Assembly: GCF_001438805.1 (NCBI RefSeq)
Contig: NZ_JQCF01000008.1
Coordinates: forward strand, 15,425 to 79,424
DNA from: Companilactobacillus kimchiensis
GTDB lineage: Bacteria > Bacillota > Bacilli > Lactobacillales > Lactobacillaceae
DNA length: 64,000 bases
Direction: 5' to 3'
Notes under the pieces: model-generated
Told to the model about the DNA's origin: nothing
The model's input: only the letters and a program-made list of their open reading frames with translations
The model's database searches: none
Part shown: in pieces, positions 36,806 through 45,678 of the stretch
Layout: each line of letters begins with the position of its first letter
Position numbering within the stretch: the stretch's first letter is position 1
Made by a program: the position numbers and the translations under genes

Positions 36806-37564
36806 TTGGCAGAAAAAATTTTAACATCTTCTGATGTACATTTATTTTATGGTAAAAAAGAGGCACTGAAAGGCATTAATCTTGATTTCAATAAGAATGA
36901 AATCACGGCTTTGATCGGACCATCTGGATGTGGTAAATCAACTTATCTAAGATGCTTGAATCGAATGAATGATTTGATTCCTAATGTTACGATTACTGGG
37001 ACAATTTCATTAAATGGACAAAATATTTATGCACCCAGCGTCGATACAGTTGAATTAAGAAAACAGGTCGGAATGGTTTTTCAACAACCTAATCCGTTTC
37101 CTTTCTCAATTTATGATAATGTAGTATATGGATTAAGATTAGCTGGTGTTAAGGATAAAGCTACATTAGATGAAGCTGTTGAGACCAGCTTACAAAATGC
37201 TGCTGTCTGGGATGATGTCAAAGACAAATTGCATCAAAGTGCCTTATCTTTATCAGGTGGTCAGCAACAAAGAGTTTGTATTGCTAGAGTTTTAGCAGTT
37301 AAACCTGATATTTTATTGATGGATGAACCAACCTCTGCCTTGGATCCAATTTCGTCAGCTAAGGTAGAAAATACAATGATGGCGTTACGTGAGGATTACA
37401 CGATAATTACTGTTACACATAATATGCAACAGGCATCGAGAATATCTGATCAGACCGCCTTCTTCCTAAATGGAGAATTAATTGAGGCGGATAAAACAAA
37501 AAATATTTTCTTAAATCCAAAAGAAAAACAAACTGAAGATTATATTTCAGGAAAATTCGGTTAG
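36806..37564 (+). CDS. pstB: Phosphate ABC transporter ATPase PstB (second copy)
   Basis: The 252-residue paralogue has Walker [11 protein letters not shown]-loop FQQPNPF, signature [14 protein letters not shown] and Walker [14 protein letters not shown]. It starts at a TTG with GGAGCG upstream, 11 bases after the first copy. It lacks the acidic N-terminal extension of its neighbour and is the shorter, more canonical PstB. Confidence 0.94.
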   Translation: MAEKILTSSDVHLFYGKKEALKGINLDFNKNEITALIGPSGCGKSTYLRCLNRMNDLIPNVTITGTISLNGQNIYAPSVDTVELRKQVGMVFQQPNPFPFSIYDNVVYGLRLAGVKDKATLDEAVETSLQNAAVWDDVKDKLHQSALSLSGGQQQRVCIARVLAVKPDILLMDEPTSALDPISSAKVENTMMALREDYTIITVTHNMQQASRISDQTAFFLNGELIEADKTKNIFLNPKEKQTEDYISGKFG

Positions 37565-37574
37565 GAGAAAAACG

Positions 37575-38267
37575 ATGCGAACTACTTTTGAAGAACAACT
37601 AAATAATTTACATTTACGGTTCTCAGAAATGGGCATGATGGCTAGTGAAGCCATTATGAAATCGGTTAAGGCTTATGTCCAACATGACAAGGCTTTGGCT
37701 AATGAAGTTATTAAAAATGATCACATTATTAATAAACGAGAAATGGACCTAGAAAAAGAATCATTTGAAATGATTGCTTTGCAACAACCAGTTACATCTG
37801 ATCTGAGAATGATCGTGACGGTTTTGAAGGCTAGTTCTGATTTGGAAAGAATGGGTGATCATGCGGTCAGTATCGCTCAAGAAACAATTAGAGTTAAGGG
37901 TGAAACCAGAATTCCTGAAATTGAAAAACTAATTGCAGAAATGGGTGATATGACAACTAGTATCGTTGAGGACGCACTAGAAGCTTATCTAAAACGTGAT
38001 AGCAAGATGGCTGAAGAAGTTGCCAATCGTGATGTTAAAGTTCACTATATAAGTGCGAAGATCAATGAAATGTGTATCGAAAATATGCAAAAGTCTACTG
38101 AAAATGTTTTAAGTGGGACATCATATATGTTAGTTGCCAGTTATTTGGAACGTGCCGGTGATTATGCAACTAATATTTGTGAATGGGTTGTTTACTTGAA
38201 CACTGGACATGTGGTAGAACTGAATCAGAAGCATGTGGCAGATTCCGATTATGACGAGAATAATTGA
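37575..38267 (+). CDS. phoU: Phosphate signalling protein PhoU
   Basis: PhoU links the Pst transporter to PhoR and damps the phosphate-starvation response. The 230-residue all-helical protein has two PhoU repeats (about 10-100 and 115-205), with the metal-binding motifs ERMGDHAVSIA and ERAGDYATNICEW at matching places. TTAGGAG precedes the ATG. It closes the pst operon; the pspC promoter overlaps its stop codon. Confidence 0.95.
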   Translation: MRTTFEEQLNNLHLRFSEMGMMASEAIMKSVKAYVQHDKALANEVIKNDHIINKREMDLEKESFEMIALQQPVTSDLRMIVTVLKASSDLERMGDHAVSIAQETIRVKGETRIPEIEKLIAEMGDMTTSIVEDALEAYLKRDSKMAEEVANRDVKVHYISAKINEMCIENMQKSTENVLSGTSYMLVASYLERAGDYATNICEWVVYLNTGHVVELNQKHVADSDYDENN

Positions 38268-38292
38268 TAAATTTGTTGATATGTAGTATATT
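38264..38292 (+). promoter_or_regulatory. pspC promoter
   Basis: TTGATA at 38264-38269, overlapping the phoU stop, and TATATT at 38287-38292 are 17 bases apart. Confidence 0.65.
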
Positions 38293-38318
38293 TTCTGAAC
38301 AAGTTGAGGTGAAATTTT

Positions 38319-38567
38319 ATGAAAAATAGAATTACTAGATCTAGTACAAATCGGATGCTCGCAGGTGTTTGTGGGGGATTGGGTGAGTACTTTGGGATTG
38401 ACTCGACTTGGATTCGGTTGGCCTTCATATTTTTAACACCGCTAACATATTTCTTAACCATTTTAGTTTATGTGATTTGTGTGTTTTCATTTCCTGAGAA
38501 GCGAAACATTCAAGAAACTGGTGTTAGGAGAAGACGTGGGCCTCGATCATCAAAGAAATATTACTGA
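38319..38567 (+). CDS. PspC-domain envelope stress protein (YvlC-like)
   Basis: The 82-residue protein consists of a PspC domain: RMLAGVCGGLGEYFGIDSTW is quoted to its conserved core, followed by one or two membrane helices (about 33-62) and a basic tail (RRRRGPRSSKK-like). PspC proteins sense or counter membrane stress. With the next gene it corresponds to yvlC-yvlD, which lie upstream of hprK in Bacillus. GAGGTGA precedes the ATG. Confidence 0.87.
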   Translation: MKNRITRSSTNRMLAGVCGGLGEYFGIDSTWIRLAFIFLTPLTYFLTILVYVICVFSFPEKRNIQETGVRRRRGPRSSKKYY

Positions 38568-38596
38568 TTCAGAAGAGAGTTAAATGAGGGTATAAA

Positions 38597-38965
38597 ATGA
38601 AGTTCTTAATCAAAATGGTTGTACAAACACTGTTGTTTCTAGCAATAGCGCGAGTCTTGCCAGCGGGTATGTTCTATATTGATGGAGTCGTTACTGCAAT
38701 TTTGGCTAGTTTTGTTCTGATAATTTTGAATTGGACGATCAAACCAATATTACATATCATTTCTTTACCGATCACCTTTATTACATTTGGATTATTTTCT
38801 TTTGTAATAAATGCGATAACTTTGGAATTGACTTCTACATTAATGGGAGCCAAGAGCTTTGGCTTTAGTAGCTTTGGTTCAGCTTTACTTGTTGCAGTTA
38901 TTTTAGCAATCTGTAATTCAATTATTAATAACTATACAATGGATAATTTTCAAAGACGCGTCTAG
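38597..38965 (+). CDS. Four-helix membrane protein of the phage holin 4 superfamily (YvlD-like)
   Basis: The 122-residue protein has four hydrophobic helices and the family pattern LNWTIKPILHIISLPITFITFG, quoted in part, before AITLELTS. Despite the holin name, chromosomal members such as YvlD are not phage genes; the neighbour is the PspC-domain gene, suggesting a joint envelope-stress role. No lysis cassette is nearby. A terminator overlaps its 3' end. Confidence 0.85.
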   Translation: MKFLIKMVVQTLLFLAIARVLPAGMFYIDGVVTAILASFVLIILNWTIKPILHIISLPITFITFGLFSFVINAITLELTSTLMGAKSFGFSSFGSALLVAVILAICNSIINNYTMDNFQRRV

Positions 38966-38981
38966 AACGCGTTTTTTTTGT
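38953..38981 (+). terminator. Terminator after the YvlD-like gene
   Basis: AAGACGCG and CGCGTTTT (one G-U) pair across TCTAGAA and are followed by T residues; the arm overlaps the stop region. Confidence 0.75.
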
Positions 38982-39030
38982 TCTATTAATGATAAAATTA
39001 TTATAAAAATAGAATTAGTGAGGGATGGCT

Positions 39031-39990
39031 ATGACAAATTTTGTTACTGTATCGCAAATGGTAAAAGATAATGAATTAAAAGTTTATAACGGAGAAGACT
39101 TACTGGAAAAAAAGAAGGTTACAACGAGTGATATTTCTCGTCCAGGAATCGAATTAACTGGTTATTTTGATTATTATCCAAGTGAACGGATTCAATTATT
39201 TGGACAAACTGAGTCAGCATATTCCCGTTCAATGACGGCTAACAATCGGTATAAGGTCATGTTGGAATTGTGTCGTGAAGATACTCCAGCACTACTGATT
39301 TCGAGAAATATTCAACCTAGTAAAGAATTATTGAAAGCTGCCAATGAACACGATGTGCCCGTAATTGGTTCAGAATTGCCAACGACAAGACTTTCTAGTA
39401 TGATTACCGAATACTTAGATGAAAAGTTAGCACCTAGAGAATCAATTCATGGTGTTTTAGTTGATGTTTATGGTATTGGGATTCTTTTGACTGGTCATTC
39501 CGGTATTGGTAAAAGTGAAACTGCTTTGGAACTTGTTAAACGTGGTCACCGTTTGATTGCTGATGATCGTGTTGATGTTTATCAACGTGATGAGAAAACA
39601 ATTGTTGGTGAGGCACCTAAGATTTTGAATCATTTACTGGAAATCCGTGGTATCGGTATTATTGACGTGATGAATCTCTTTGGTGCTGGGGCAGTTCGTT
39701 CACAAAGTGAAATTCAATTGATTATTAATTTGGAGAACTGGTCAGCTGATAAGAATTATGACCGGATTGGAACTTTGGAAGATAAAAGAACCTTCTTTGA
39801 TGTAGATGTTCCTCAAATTACTGTTCCCGTAAAAGTTGGTCGTAATATTTCTATTATTATTGAAGTTGCTGCTATGAACTATCGTGCTAAAAAGATGGGT
39901 TATGATGCAACAAAGAAGTTTGAAGATAATTTAGGACTATTGATCAAAGAAAATGAAGCAAAAACTAAGAATGATGAAGAAGGTAAGTAA
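39031..39990 (+). CDS. hprK: HPr kinase/phosphorylase
   Basis: HprK phosphorylates HPr at Ser46 when glycolytic intermediates are high, which activates CcpA. The 319-residue protein has an N-terminal domain, Walker A GHSGIGKS at about residues 155-162, and the signature [24 protein letters not shown] is 6 bases before ATG 39031; ATG 39025 is too close. It overlaps lgt by one base (TAATG). HprK supplies the signal that would act on the cre at hpf in this window. Confidence 0.97.
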   Translation: MTNFVTVSQMVKDNELKVYNGEDLLEKKKVTTSDISRPGIELTGYFDYYPSERIQLFGQTESAYSRSMTANNRYKVMLELCREDTPALLISRNIQPSKELLKAANEHDVPVIGSELPTTRLSSMITEYLDEKLAPRESIHGVLVDVYGIGILLTGHSGIGKSETALELVKRGHRLIADDRVDVYQRDEKTIVGEAPKILNHLLEIRGIGIIDVMNLFGAGAVRSQSEIQLIINLENWSADKNYDRIGTLEDKRTFFDVDVPQITVPVKVGRNISIIIEVAAMNYRAKKMGYDATKKFEDNLGLLIKENEAKTKNDEEGK

Positions 39991-40805
39991 TGAGTCTTGA
40001 TTTGTTAGCGTTAAATCCGATTGCCATTGACTTGGGTGGATTACAGATTCATTGGTATGGAATCATTATTGCTATGGGTGCCTTGATCGGAGTAGTTATG
40101 GCAATGCGTGAGGCTAAACGTAGACATATGGATCCCGATAATATCTTAGATCTGGTTTTATATGGTGTACCGATTGCTTTAGTTGGAGCCCGTATCTATT
40201 ATGTGATTTTTGAACTCCCTTTTTATCTAGCCAATCCTGGTGAGATCATTAAGATCTGGCATGGAGGAATCGCCATTTATGGTGGTTTGATTGCAGCTTT
40301 TATTGTTTTAATGGTGCTTTGTCGAAAGCGTAAAATTTCGCCTTGGTTAATGCTTGATATTGTAGCTCCATCAGTTCTGTTAGGCCAAATTGTTGGTCGG
40401 TGGGGTAATTTCATGAACCAAGAAGCTTTTGGTGCTAAGACGACGTTGAGCTTTTTACAGTCATTACATATGCCACATTTCATTATTGAACAGATGTATA
40501 TTAATGGGGCTTATCGACAACCAACTTTCTTATATGAATCAGTTGGTAATTTGATTGGTTTGATTTTAATTTTAGTTTTGAGAAATAGAAAACATTTACT
40601 CAAACGTGGAGAGGTATTTTTGACTTATCTGATTTGGTATCCAGCCGTGAGATTTTTCGTTGAAGGGATGCGGACTGATAGTCTTTATATTTTGCCAGGC
40701 ATTAGAGTTTCCCAAGTATTATCATTGGTATTATTTGTAGTTGCGATTGTTTTGTTGGTCTATCGTCGACGGAAACAAACGGAACCTTGGTATAATGAAT
40801 TGTGA
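39990..40805 (+). CDS. lgt: Prolipoprotein diacylglyceryl transferase
   Basis: Lgt attaches diacylglycerol to the lipobox cysteine of preprolipoproteins such as PstS here. The 271-residue membrane protein has seven helices and the motifs [25 protein letters not shown] and [12 protein letters not shown]. Start and hprK stop overlap by one base, the hprK-lgt order being standard in Firmicutes. A weak hairpin follows, then the trxB promoter. Confidence 0.96.
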   Translation: MSLDLLALNPIAIDLGGLQIHWYGIIIAMGALIGVVMAMREAKRRHMDPDNILDLVLYGVPIALVGARIYYVIFELPFYLANPGEIIKIWHGGIAIYGGLIAAFIVLMVLCRKRKISPWLMLDIVAPSVLLGQIVGRWGNFMNQEAFGAKTTLSFLQSLHMPHFIIEQMYINGAYRQPTFLYESVGNLIGLILILVLRNRKHLLKRGEVFLTYLIWYPAVRFFVEGMRTDSLYILPGIRVSQVLSLVLFVVAIVLLVYRRRKQTEPWYNEL

Positions 40806-40814
40806 GCAACTTAA

Positions 40815-40842
40815 TTGCTAAGTTGAAAAAAAATGGTAATAT
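40815..40842 (+). promoter_or_regulatory. trxB promoter
   Basis: TTGCTA at 40815-40820 and TAATAT at 40837-40842 are 16 bases apart. The -35 lies in the loop and arm of a small AACTTA/TAAGTT hairpin that may end the lgt transcript. Confidence 0.55.
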
Positions 40843-40869
40843 TTGTTGAGTAATAGGAGGTAATCGACG

Positions 40870-41811
40870 ATGAAAACATATGATGTAGTAGTTATTGGAG
40901 CAGGTCCTGGTGGTTTAACTGCCGCTCTTTATGCTTCACGTGCTAACTTGTCAGTAATGATTCTTGATCGTGGTATCTACGGTGGGCAAATGAATAACAC
41001 CGCTGCGATTGAAAACTATCCTGGTTTTGATTCAATTTTAGGACCAGATTTGAGTGAAAAGATGTATAAATCTTCAACTCAATTTGGGGCTGATTTTGGT
41101 TATGGTGCAGTTGAGTCAGTTGAGGATAAGGGAAACGTCAAAATCATCCATACTGATGATGGCGACTATGAAACAAAAGCTTTAGTCATTGCAACTGGTT
41201 CACAATATAAGAAGATTGGTGTTCCTGGCGAAGATGAATTATCAGGACGTGGTGTTTCTTACTGTGCTGTTTGTGATGGTGCATTCTTTAAGGGACAAGA
41301 CGTTGCCGTTATTGGTGGTGGTGACTCTGCCGTTGAAGAAGGTATTTACTTAACTCAATTAGCTAAGTCTGTAACAATTATTCACCGTCGTGATCAACTA
41401 CGTGCTCAAAAGATTTTACAAGATCGTGCATTTAAGAATGATAAGATTAAGTTTGTCTGGAATGCTGATGTTAAAGAGATCATGAGCGAAGATCAAAAGG
41501 TTGCCGGTGTAAGATATGTTGATAAAGAAACTGGTGAAGAGCATGTTGTTCCTGCTAAAGGTGCCTTTATCTATGTTGGTATTCAACCAATGACATCTGC
41601 TTTTAAGGATCTTGGGGTTCTTGATGAGGATGGTTGGATTAATACCAATGACCATATGGAAACTAAAGTTCCTGGAATTTTTGCAGTTGGTGATGTCAGA
41701 AAGAAAGATCTACGTCAAATAGCAACTGCTGTCGGTGAGGGTGGTATTGCTGGTCAACAAGTTTTCAGTTACCTTCAAGAACTAGCCGATGATAAAGTTT
41801 CTGCTAAATAA
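40870..41811 (+). CDS. trxB: Thioredoxin reductase
   Basis: TrxB uses NADPH to reduce thioredoxin. The 313-residue flavoprotein has the FAD motif GAGPGGLTAALYASRA, the redox-active CAVC in YCAVCDGAFFKG, the NADPH motif GGGDSAVEEG and the C-terminal FAD segment GIFAVGDVR. AGGAGG precedes the ATG. It stands alone between its own promoter and a strong terminator. Confidence 0.97.
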   Translation: MKTYDVVVIGAGPGGLTAALYASRANLSVMILDRGIYGGQMNNTAAIENYPGFDSILGPDLSEKMYKSSTQFGADFGYGAVESVEDKGNVKIIHTDDGDYETKALVIATGSQYKKIGVPGEDELSGRGVSYCAVCDGAFFKGQDVAVIGGGDSAVEEGIYLTQLAKSVTIIHRRDQLRAQKILQDRAFKNDKIKFVWNADVKEIMSEDQKVAGVRYVDKETGEEHVVPAKGAFIYVGIQPMTSAFKDLGVLDEDGWINTNDHMETKVPGIFAVGDVRKKDLRQIATAVGEGGIAGQQVFSYLQELADDKVSAK

Positions 41812-41835
41812 ATAACTACTAATAAAATTGAATTG

Positions 41836-41881
41836 AGGATTATGTGAGGGCATATTTTGCCGTTAACATAATCCTTTTTTT
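41836..41881 (+). terminator. Terminator of trxB
   Basis: AGGATTATGT and ACATAATCCT form the base of a long hairpin with an inner GGC/GCC block, followed by a T-run. Confidence 0.9.
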
Positions 41882-41901
41882 GTACCATGTTTTAGTAGTG
41901 A

Positions 41902-41913
41902 ATGTTTAAATAT
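41902..41913. promoter_or_regulatory. Distal palindrome upstream of the small XRE gene
   Basis: ATGTTTAAATAT differs by a single base from the perfect palindrome 50 bases downstream. It is a candidate second operator for the regulator encoded at 41997. Confidence 0.5.
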
Positions 41914-41951
41914 TGAAAATTATATTGTCTTAAATTGGTTCCACAATGTAC

Positions 41952-41963
41952 ATGTTTAAACAT
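41952..41963. promoter_or_regulatory. Palindromic operator abutting the -10 of the small XRE gene
   Basis: ATGTTTAAACAT is a perfect 12-base palindrome whose last base is the first base of TATAAT (41963-41968). Binding here would block the promoter. Confidence 0.6.
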
Positions 41964-41996
41964 ATAATGAAATTAAAAAGTTAGGAAGTGATTCTT

Positions 41997-42248
41997 ATGC
42001 GTGAAGTAGTAGATAAAAACTTGAACCAATTAATGCACGAATCGGGTTTTAATATAGCGAAAAATTTGAAACTTCTTAGAAGAGAAAAAGATGTCACCCA
42101 AAAAGAAGTTGCCCAACATCTAAATATTGATGTCACAACCTTATCCCACTATGAAACAGGTATTCGAATGCCAGATATTGATACTTTAATTGCTTTAGCA
42201 AAATATTATGATACGGATATCAACAGAATCATTAGTAGTAAATTTTAA
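41997..42248 (+). CDS. Small XRE-family transcriptional regulator
   Basis: The 83-residue protein is essentially one helix-turn-helix of the Cro/CI type (about residues 20-75; KNLKLLRREKDVTQKEVAQ, then IDVTTLSHYETG). AGGAAGTGAT points to ATG 41997 rather than GTG 41988. Two related palindromes in its promoter suggest self-control. It is monocistronic between trxB and pgcA, and no phage or toxin partner is next to it. Target genes are unknown. Confidence 0.8.
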   Translation: MREVVDKNLNQLMHESGFNIAKNLKLLRREKDVTQKEVAQHLNIDVTTLSHYETGIRMPDIDTLIALAKYYDTDINRIISSKF

Positions 42249-42320
42249 CTAATTTGAAAATTTGATCACGTAATTTTAAGGCTATTTTAAATTTTTATTG
42301 TTAAAGTTATGTAAATCAAA

Positions 42321-42349
42321 TTTTAATAGTACTCTATGATTGATATAAT
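42321..42349 (+). promoter_or_regulatory. pgcA promoter (extended -10)
   Basis: TGATATAAT is an extended -10 (TATAAT at 42344-42349). The -35, TTTTAA at 42321-42326, is weak but at the ideal 17-base distance. Confidence 0.7.
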
Positions 42350-42383
42350 GACTGTAAGTACTACAAATTAGGAGGACCAATTA

Positions 42384-44102
42384 ATGTCTTGGCAAGATAA
42401 CATGCAAAAATGGCTCGATTATAAAGAGCTAGATCCAGATATGAAAGAGCAACTAAACGAAATTAAACAAGATGATAAAGTAGCTGAAGAAGCATTTTAT
42501 GAACCTATGGAGTTTGGTACAGCCGGTATGCGTGGTTTGATTGGACCTGGTATTAATAGAATGAATATTTATACCGTTCGTCAAGCAACCGAAGGACTAG
42601 CTGCCTTTATGGATACTTTGGATGACAAAGTTAAAGCACAAGGTGTAGCTATTAGTTACGATTCACGTTACTATTCACAGGATTTAGCTTATGAATCTGC
42701 TAAAGTTCTTGGTGTTCATGGGATTCACAGTTATGTGTTTGACAGTTTGAGACCAACGCCTGAATTATCTTTTGCTGTAAGAAGTCTACATACCTATGCA
42801 GGTATTATGATTACAGCTAGCCATAATCCTAAACAATATAATGGTTTCAAAATTTATGGTCCTGATGGTGGTCAAATGCCACCAGCTGAATCAGACAATA
42901 TTACTAGTTTTGCTAGAAAGGCTAGTGATCTCTTTGCCATTAAAGTTATGCCTGTTATGAAGTTGAGAGCAGACAAGTTATTAACTCTTATTGGTGAAGA
43001 TGTTGATTTAGATTATATGAAGAATCTAGAAACAGTTATTGTTAACCCTAAGTTGATTCATGATATTGGTGACAAGATGAAATTTGTTTATTCACCGCTT
43101 CATGGAACTGGAAAAATGATTGCACCAAGAATTTTCCAACAATTAGGATTTAAGAACTTTAATATGGTAACTGAACAGGCCATCCTTGATCCAGAGTTTG
43201 CTACGACACCATTCCCCAATCCGGAATTTGCTCAAACCTTTGATTTGGCTATTGAACGTGGTAAAAAGATTGGTGCTAATATCTTGATTGCTACCGATCC
43301 TGATGCCGATAGATTGGGAGCTGCCGTTAGACAACCCGATGGTTCTTATAAATTAATGACTGGTAATCAAATTGCTTCAGTTCTGCTAAACTATTTATTA
43401 CAGGCTAAGAAGAACTTAAAAGCATTGCCAGCTAATGGAGCAGTTGTTAAGTCAATCGTTTCCTCCGAATTGGCCACAGCAATTGCTAATAAATATGATA
43501 TTAAGATGTTCGATGTTTTAACAGGATTCAAATATATTGCTGAAAAAATCGAACAATTTGAAGAAACAGGTAGTAATGAATTTCTCTTTGGTTTTGAAGA
43601 GAGCTATGGATATTTGGTTAAACCATTTGTTCGTGATAAAGATGCTATGCAGTCAACTCTTTTGTTGGCAGAAGCAGCCGCTTACTACGAATCACAAAAT
43701 AAAACTATCTATGATGCTCTAGAAGATCTTTATGAAGAGTTTGGTTATTATCGTGAAAAGACTATCTCAAAGACCTTTGCTGGTATTTCTGGTAAAGATA
43801 AGATGGCTCAGATCATGAAGACTCTTCGTGAAGAGGGAATTGATGAGATCAATGGTGTTAAGGTTGTTGAGACTATTGATTATCAAAATGATACTGATAT
43901 AACTGCAGAAGGTACTAAGGCAACTGGTTTACCACAAGCTAATGTTTTGAAATATGTTTTAGCTGATGATACTTGGGTAGCTGCTAGACCTTCTGGTACA
44001 GAACCAAAAATGAAGTTTTATATCGGTGTTAAGAGTGATACTGAAGATGGTGCCGCTCAAAAACTAGCTGATTTCGGTAAAGAAATCGAAGGCTGGGAAT
44101 AA
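42384..44102 (+). CDS. pgcA: Alpha-phosphoglucomutase
   Basis: The enzyme interconverts glucose-6-phosphate and glucose-1-phosphate, feeding UDP-glucose and surface polymer synthesis. The 572-residue protein has the phosphoserine loop TASHNPKQYNGFKIYG, the metal loop TDPDADRLG, the sugar-binding loop GFEESYGYL and the phosphate-binding RPSGTEPKMKFY. GGAGG precedes the ATG. Its transcript probably ends at the large hairpin just downstream. Confidence 0.95.
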   Translation: MSWQDNMQKWLDYKELDPDMKEQLNEIKQDDKVAEEAFYEPMEFGTAGMRGLIGPGINRMNIYTVRQATEGLAAFMDTLDDKVKAQGVAISYDSRYYSQDLAYESAKVLGVHGIHSYVFDSLRPTPELSFAVRSLHTYAGIMITASHNPKQYNGFKIYGPDGGQMPPAESDNITSFARKASDLFAIKVMPVMKLRADKLLTLIGEDVDLDYMKNLETVIVNPKLIHDIGDKMKFVYSPLHGTGKMIAPRIFQQLGFKNFNMVTEQAILDPEFATTPFPNPEFAQTFDLAIERGKKIGANILIATDPDADRLGAAVRQPDGSYKLMTGNQIASVLLNYLLQAKKNLKALPANGAVVKSIVSSELATAIANKYDIKMFDVLTGFKYIAEKIEQFEETGSNEFLFGFEESYGYLVKPFVRDKDAMQSTLLLAEAAAYYESQNKTIYDALEDLYEEFGYYREKTISKTFAGISGKDKMAQIMKTLREEGIDEINGVKVVETIDYQNDTDITAEGTKATGLPQANVLKYVLADDTWVAARPSGTEPKMKFYIGVKSDTEDGAAQKLADFGKEIEGWE

Positions 44103-44109
44103 ATCGATT

Positions 44110-44230
44110 ACTAAAAAACGAAACAAAATGTGGTCATTTTTCGGCCACTAATGAAAACACCTTATCAATTCGTACTTTGAATTGATAAGGTGTTTTTTAG
44201 TTAGGCAGACAAAATTTCGTTTCGTGTTTA
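44110..44230. repeat. Multi-stem inverted repeat with CGTACTTTG apex; includes pgcA terminator
   Basis: The core is a perfect 18-base-pair stem (44154-44171 with 44179-44196) around loop GTACTTT, followed by T residues, so it can terminate pgcA. Outside it, a small hairpin GTGGTC/GGCCAC and complementary blocks ACTAAAAAAC/GTTTTTTAGT and ACGAAAC/GTTTCGT extend the structure over about 120 bases. The apex CGTACTTTG, counting the closing pair, equals that of the hairpin at 5.6 kb. Confidence 0.75.
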
Positions 44231-44309
44231 CGTTGCAAATTTTAAATTAAAAACAGTTAGGTCTCAGACTTTTTTTGCCTTAGCAGGAGATTATGGCTTC
44301 TTTGTAGCG

Positions 44310-44338
44310 TTACATGGTTTTGTTAACTGCGCTATAAT
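44310..44338 (+). promoter_or_regulatory. Promoter of the alkaline-phosphatase-superfamily gene
   Basis: TTACAT at 44310-44315 and TATAAT at 44333-44338 are 17 bases apart, 35 bases upstream of the TTG start. Confidence 0.6.
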
Positions 44339-44372
44339 ATTTTCATGTAGTTTGTGAAAGAGGGAAAGCATT

Positions 44373-45665
44373 TTGTCTGAAAATAAACATTTAGTAATTA
44401 TTTCGCTTGATTCGCTAGGGTTTAGGGATATTGATGAACATCAAGCTGAATTACCAACATTGAATAAACTTGTCAATGGTGGTACTTGGGTCAAAGAGGT
44501 GAAGGGAATCTATCCAACCTTGACCTATCCTTCTCACACAACCATTATTACGGGACAGTATCCAAATGTACACGGAATTGTAAATAATACTAAGATTCAA
44601 CCAGAACGTCGTTCACCGGATTGGTTCTGGTATCAAAGGGATGTTAAGTCAACTACGTTGTATGATTTAGCACGCAAACAAAATTTAAAAACCGCAGCTT
44701 TTTTATGGCCGGTAACTGCTGGAAGTAAAATTAATTATAATTTAGCAGAAATTTTTCCAAATCGTATTTGGACGAATCAAGTTTTAGTATCATTGAAAGC
44801 TAGTTCGCCACTGTTAATTTGGCAAATGAATAATAAATATGGCAAATTACGCAATGGTATCAAGCAACCGGAATTAGATGAATTTATTACAGCTTGTGCG
44901 ATTGATACAATTAAAACCAAAAAGCCCAATCTTACTTTGTTGCATTTGGTTGATATGGATAGTATGCGTCATCGTTATGGGGTACGTTCTGACGAAGCAA
45001 TGGAAGCCTTACATCGGTTGGATAATCATGTCGCCCAAGTTATTGAGGCCACCAAAACTGCGGGTACTTTTGCGGATACTAACTTTGCGATTTTGGGTGA
45101 TCATTATCAGATCAACGTTGATAAGATGATTCATCTAAATACATTATTTGCTAAACATGGATGGTTGACTGCTAAACCAAATCAAACCTTTAAAAAGGAT
45201 TGGTCGGTGATGGCTAAAACTTGCGATGGTTGTACATATATTTATACGAGAAACTTTGAACAAATAGAACGTTTACGGAATCTTATTACCGAAATTGAAG
45301 GAATCGAAAGGATTTATTCAACTCAAGAGGCCGTTGCTCGTGGGGCTGATCCCAAATGTACTTTAATGGTTGAGGCCAAAGCCGGTTATTATTTTACTGA
45401 TGAAAGTGAACGTGCCGAGGTTGTAGAAAAAGTATTACCAGAAATGATGGGGCAGGCTGATCGTTATCAAGGTGTTCATGGTTATGATCCGGATAAAACT
45501 GGATATAAAACAACGATAATCTTTAATGGTCCGATGGTGAAGAAAAACCAAACAGTTGCACAGGCTGATCTGGTTGATGAAGCTCCAACTTTTGCTAAAT
45601 TATTGGGTTTGAAATTTTCGGAACCAATAGCCGGCAAAATTATCGATGGCGTAGTTGTAGATTAG
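44373..45665 (+). CDS. Alkaline phosphatase superfamily (nucleotide pyrophosphatase/phosphodiesterase-like) protein
   Basis: The 430-residue protein has the metal and nucleophile layout of type I phosphodiesterases: Asp in ISLDSLGFRD, nucleophile Thr in YPSHTTIITGQYPNVHG, then VDMDSMRHRYG, LGDHY and a C-terminal GVHGYDP. No signal peptide is evident, so it may act inside the cell. It starts with TTG after GAGGG. An UMF1-type MFS gene follows 13 bases later, suggesting joint handling of a phosphorylated or nucleotide-like substrate; that link is inference. Confidence 0.85.
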   Translation: MSENKHLVIISLDSLGFRDIDEHQAELPTLNKLVNGGTWVKEVKGIYPTLTYPSHTTIITGQYPNVHGIVNNTKIQPERRSPDWFWYQRDVKSTTLYDLARKQNLKTAAFLWPVTAGSKINYNLAEIFPNRIWTNQVLVSLKASSPLLIWQMNNKYGKLRNGIKQPELDEFITACAIDTIKTKKPNLTLLHLVDMDSMRHRYGVRSDEAMEALHRLDNHVAQVIEATKTAGTFADTNFAILGDHYQINVDKMIHLNTLFAKHGWLTAKPNQTFKKDWSVMAKTCDGCTYIYTRNFEQIERLRNLITEIEGIERIYSTQEAVARGADPKCTLMVEAKAGYYFTDESERAEVVEKVLPEMMGQADRYQGVHGYDPDKTGYKTTIIFNGPMVKKNQTVAQADLVDEAPTFAKLLGLKFSEPIAGKIIDGVVVD

Positions 45666-45678
45666 AATAGGGGTAATT

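Noticed and set aside
38597-38965. Prophage holin
   Set aside because: The gene is a chromosomal YvlD-type neighbour of a PspC gene and hprK; no lysin or other phage gene is close.
44290-44312. Tiny ORF (ATG GCT TCT TTG TAG) after AGGAG
   Set aside because: Four codons with poor spacing, upstream of the promoter of the next gene; no reason to think it is translated.
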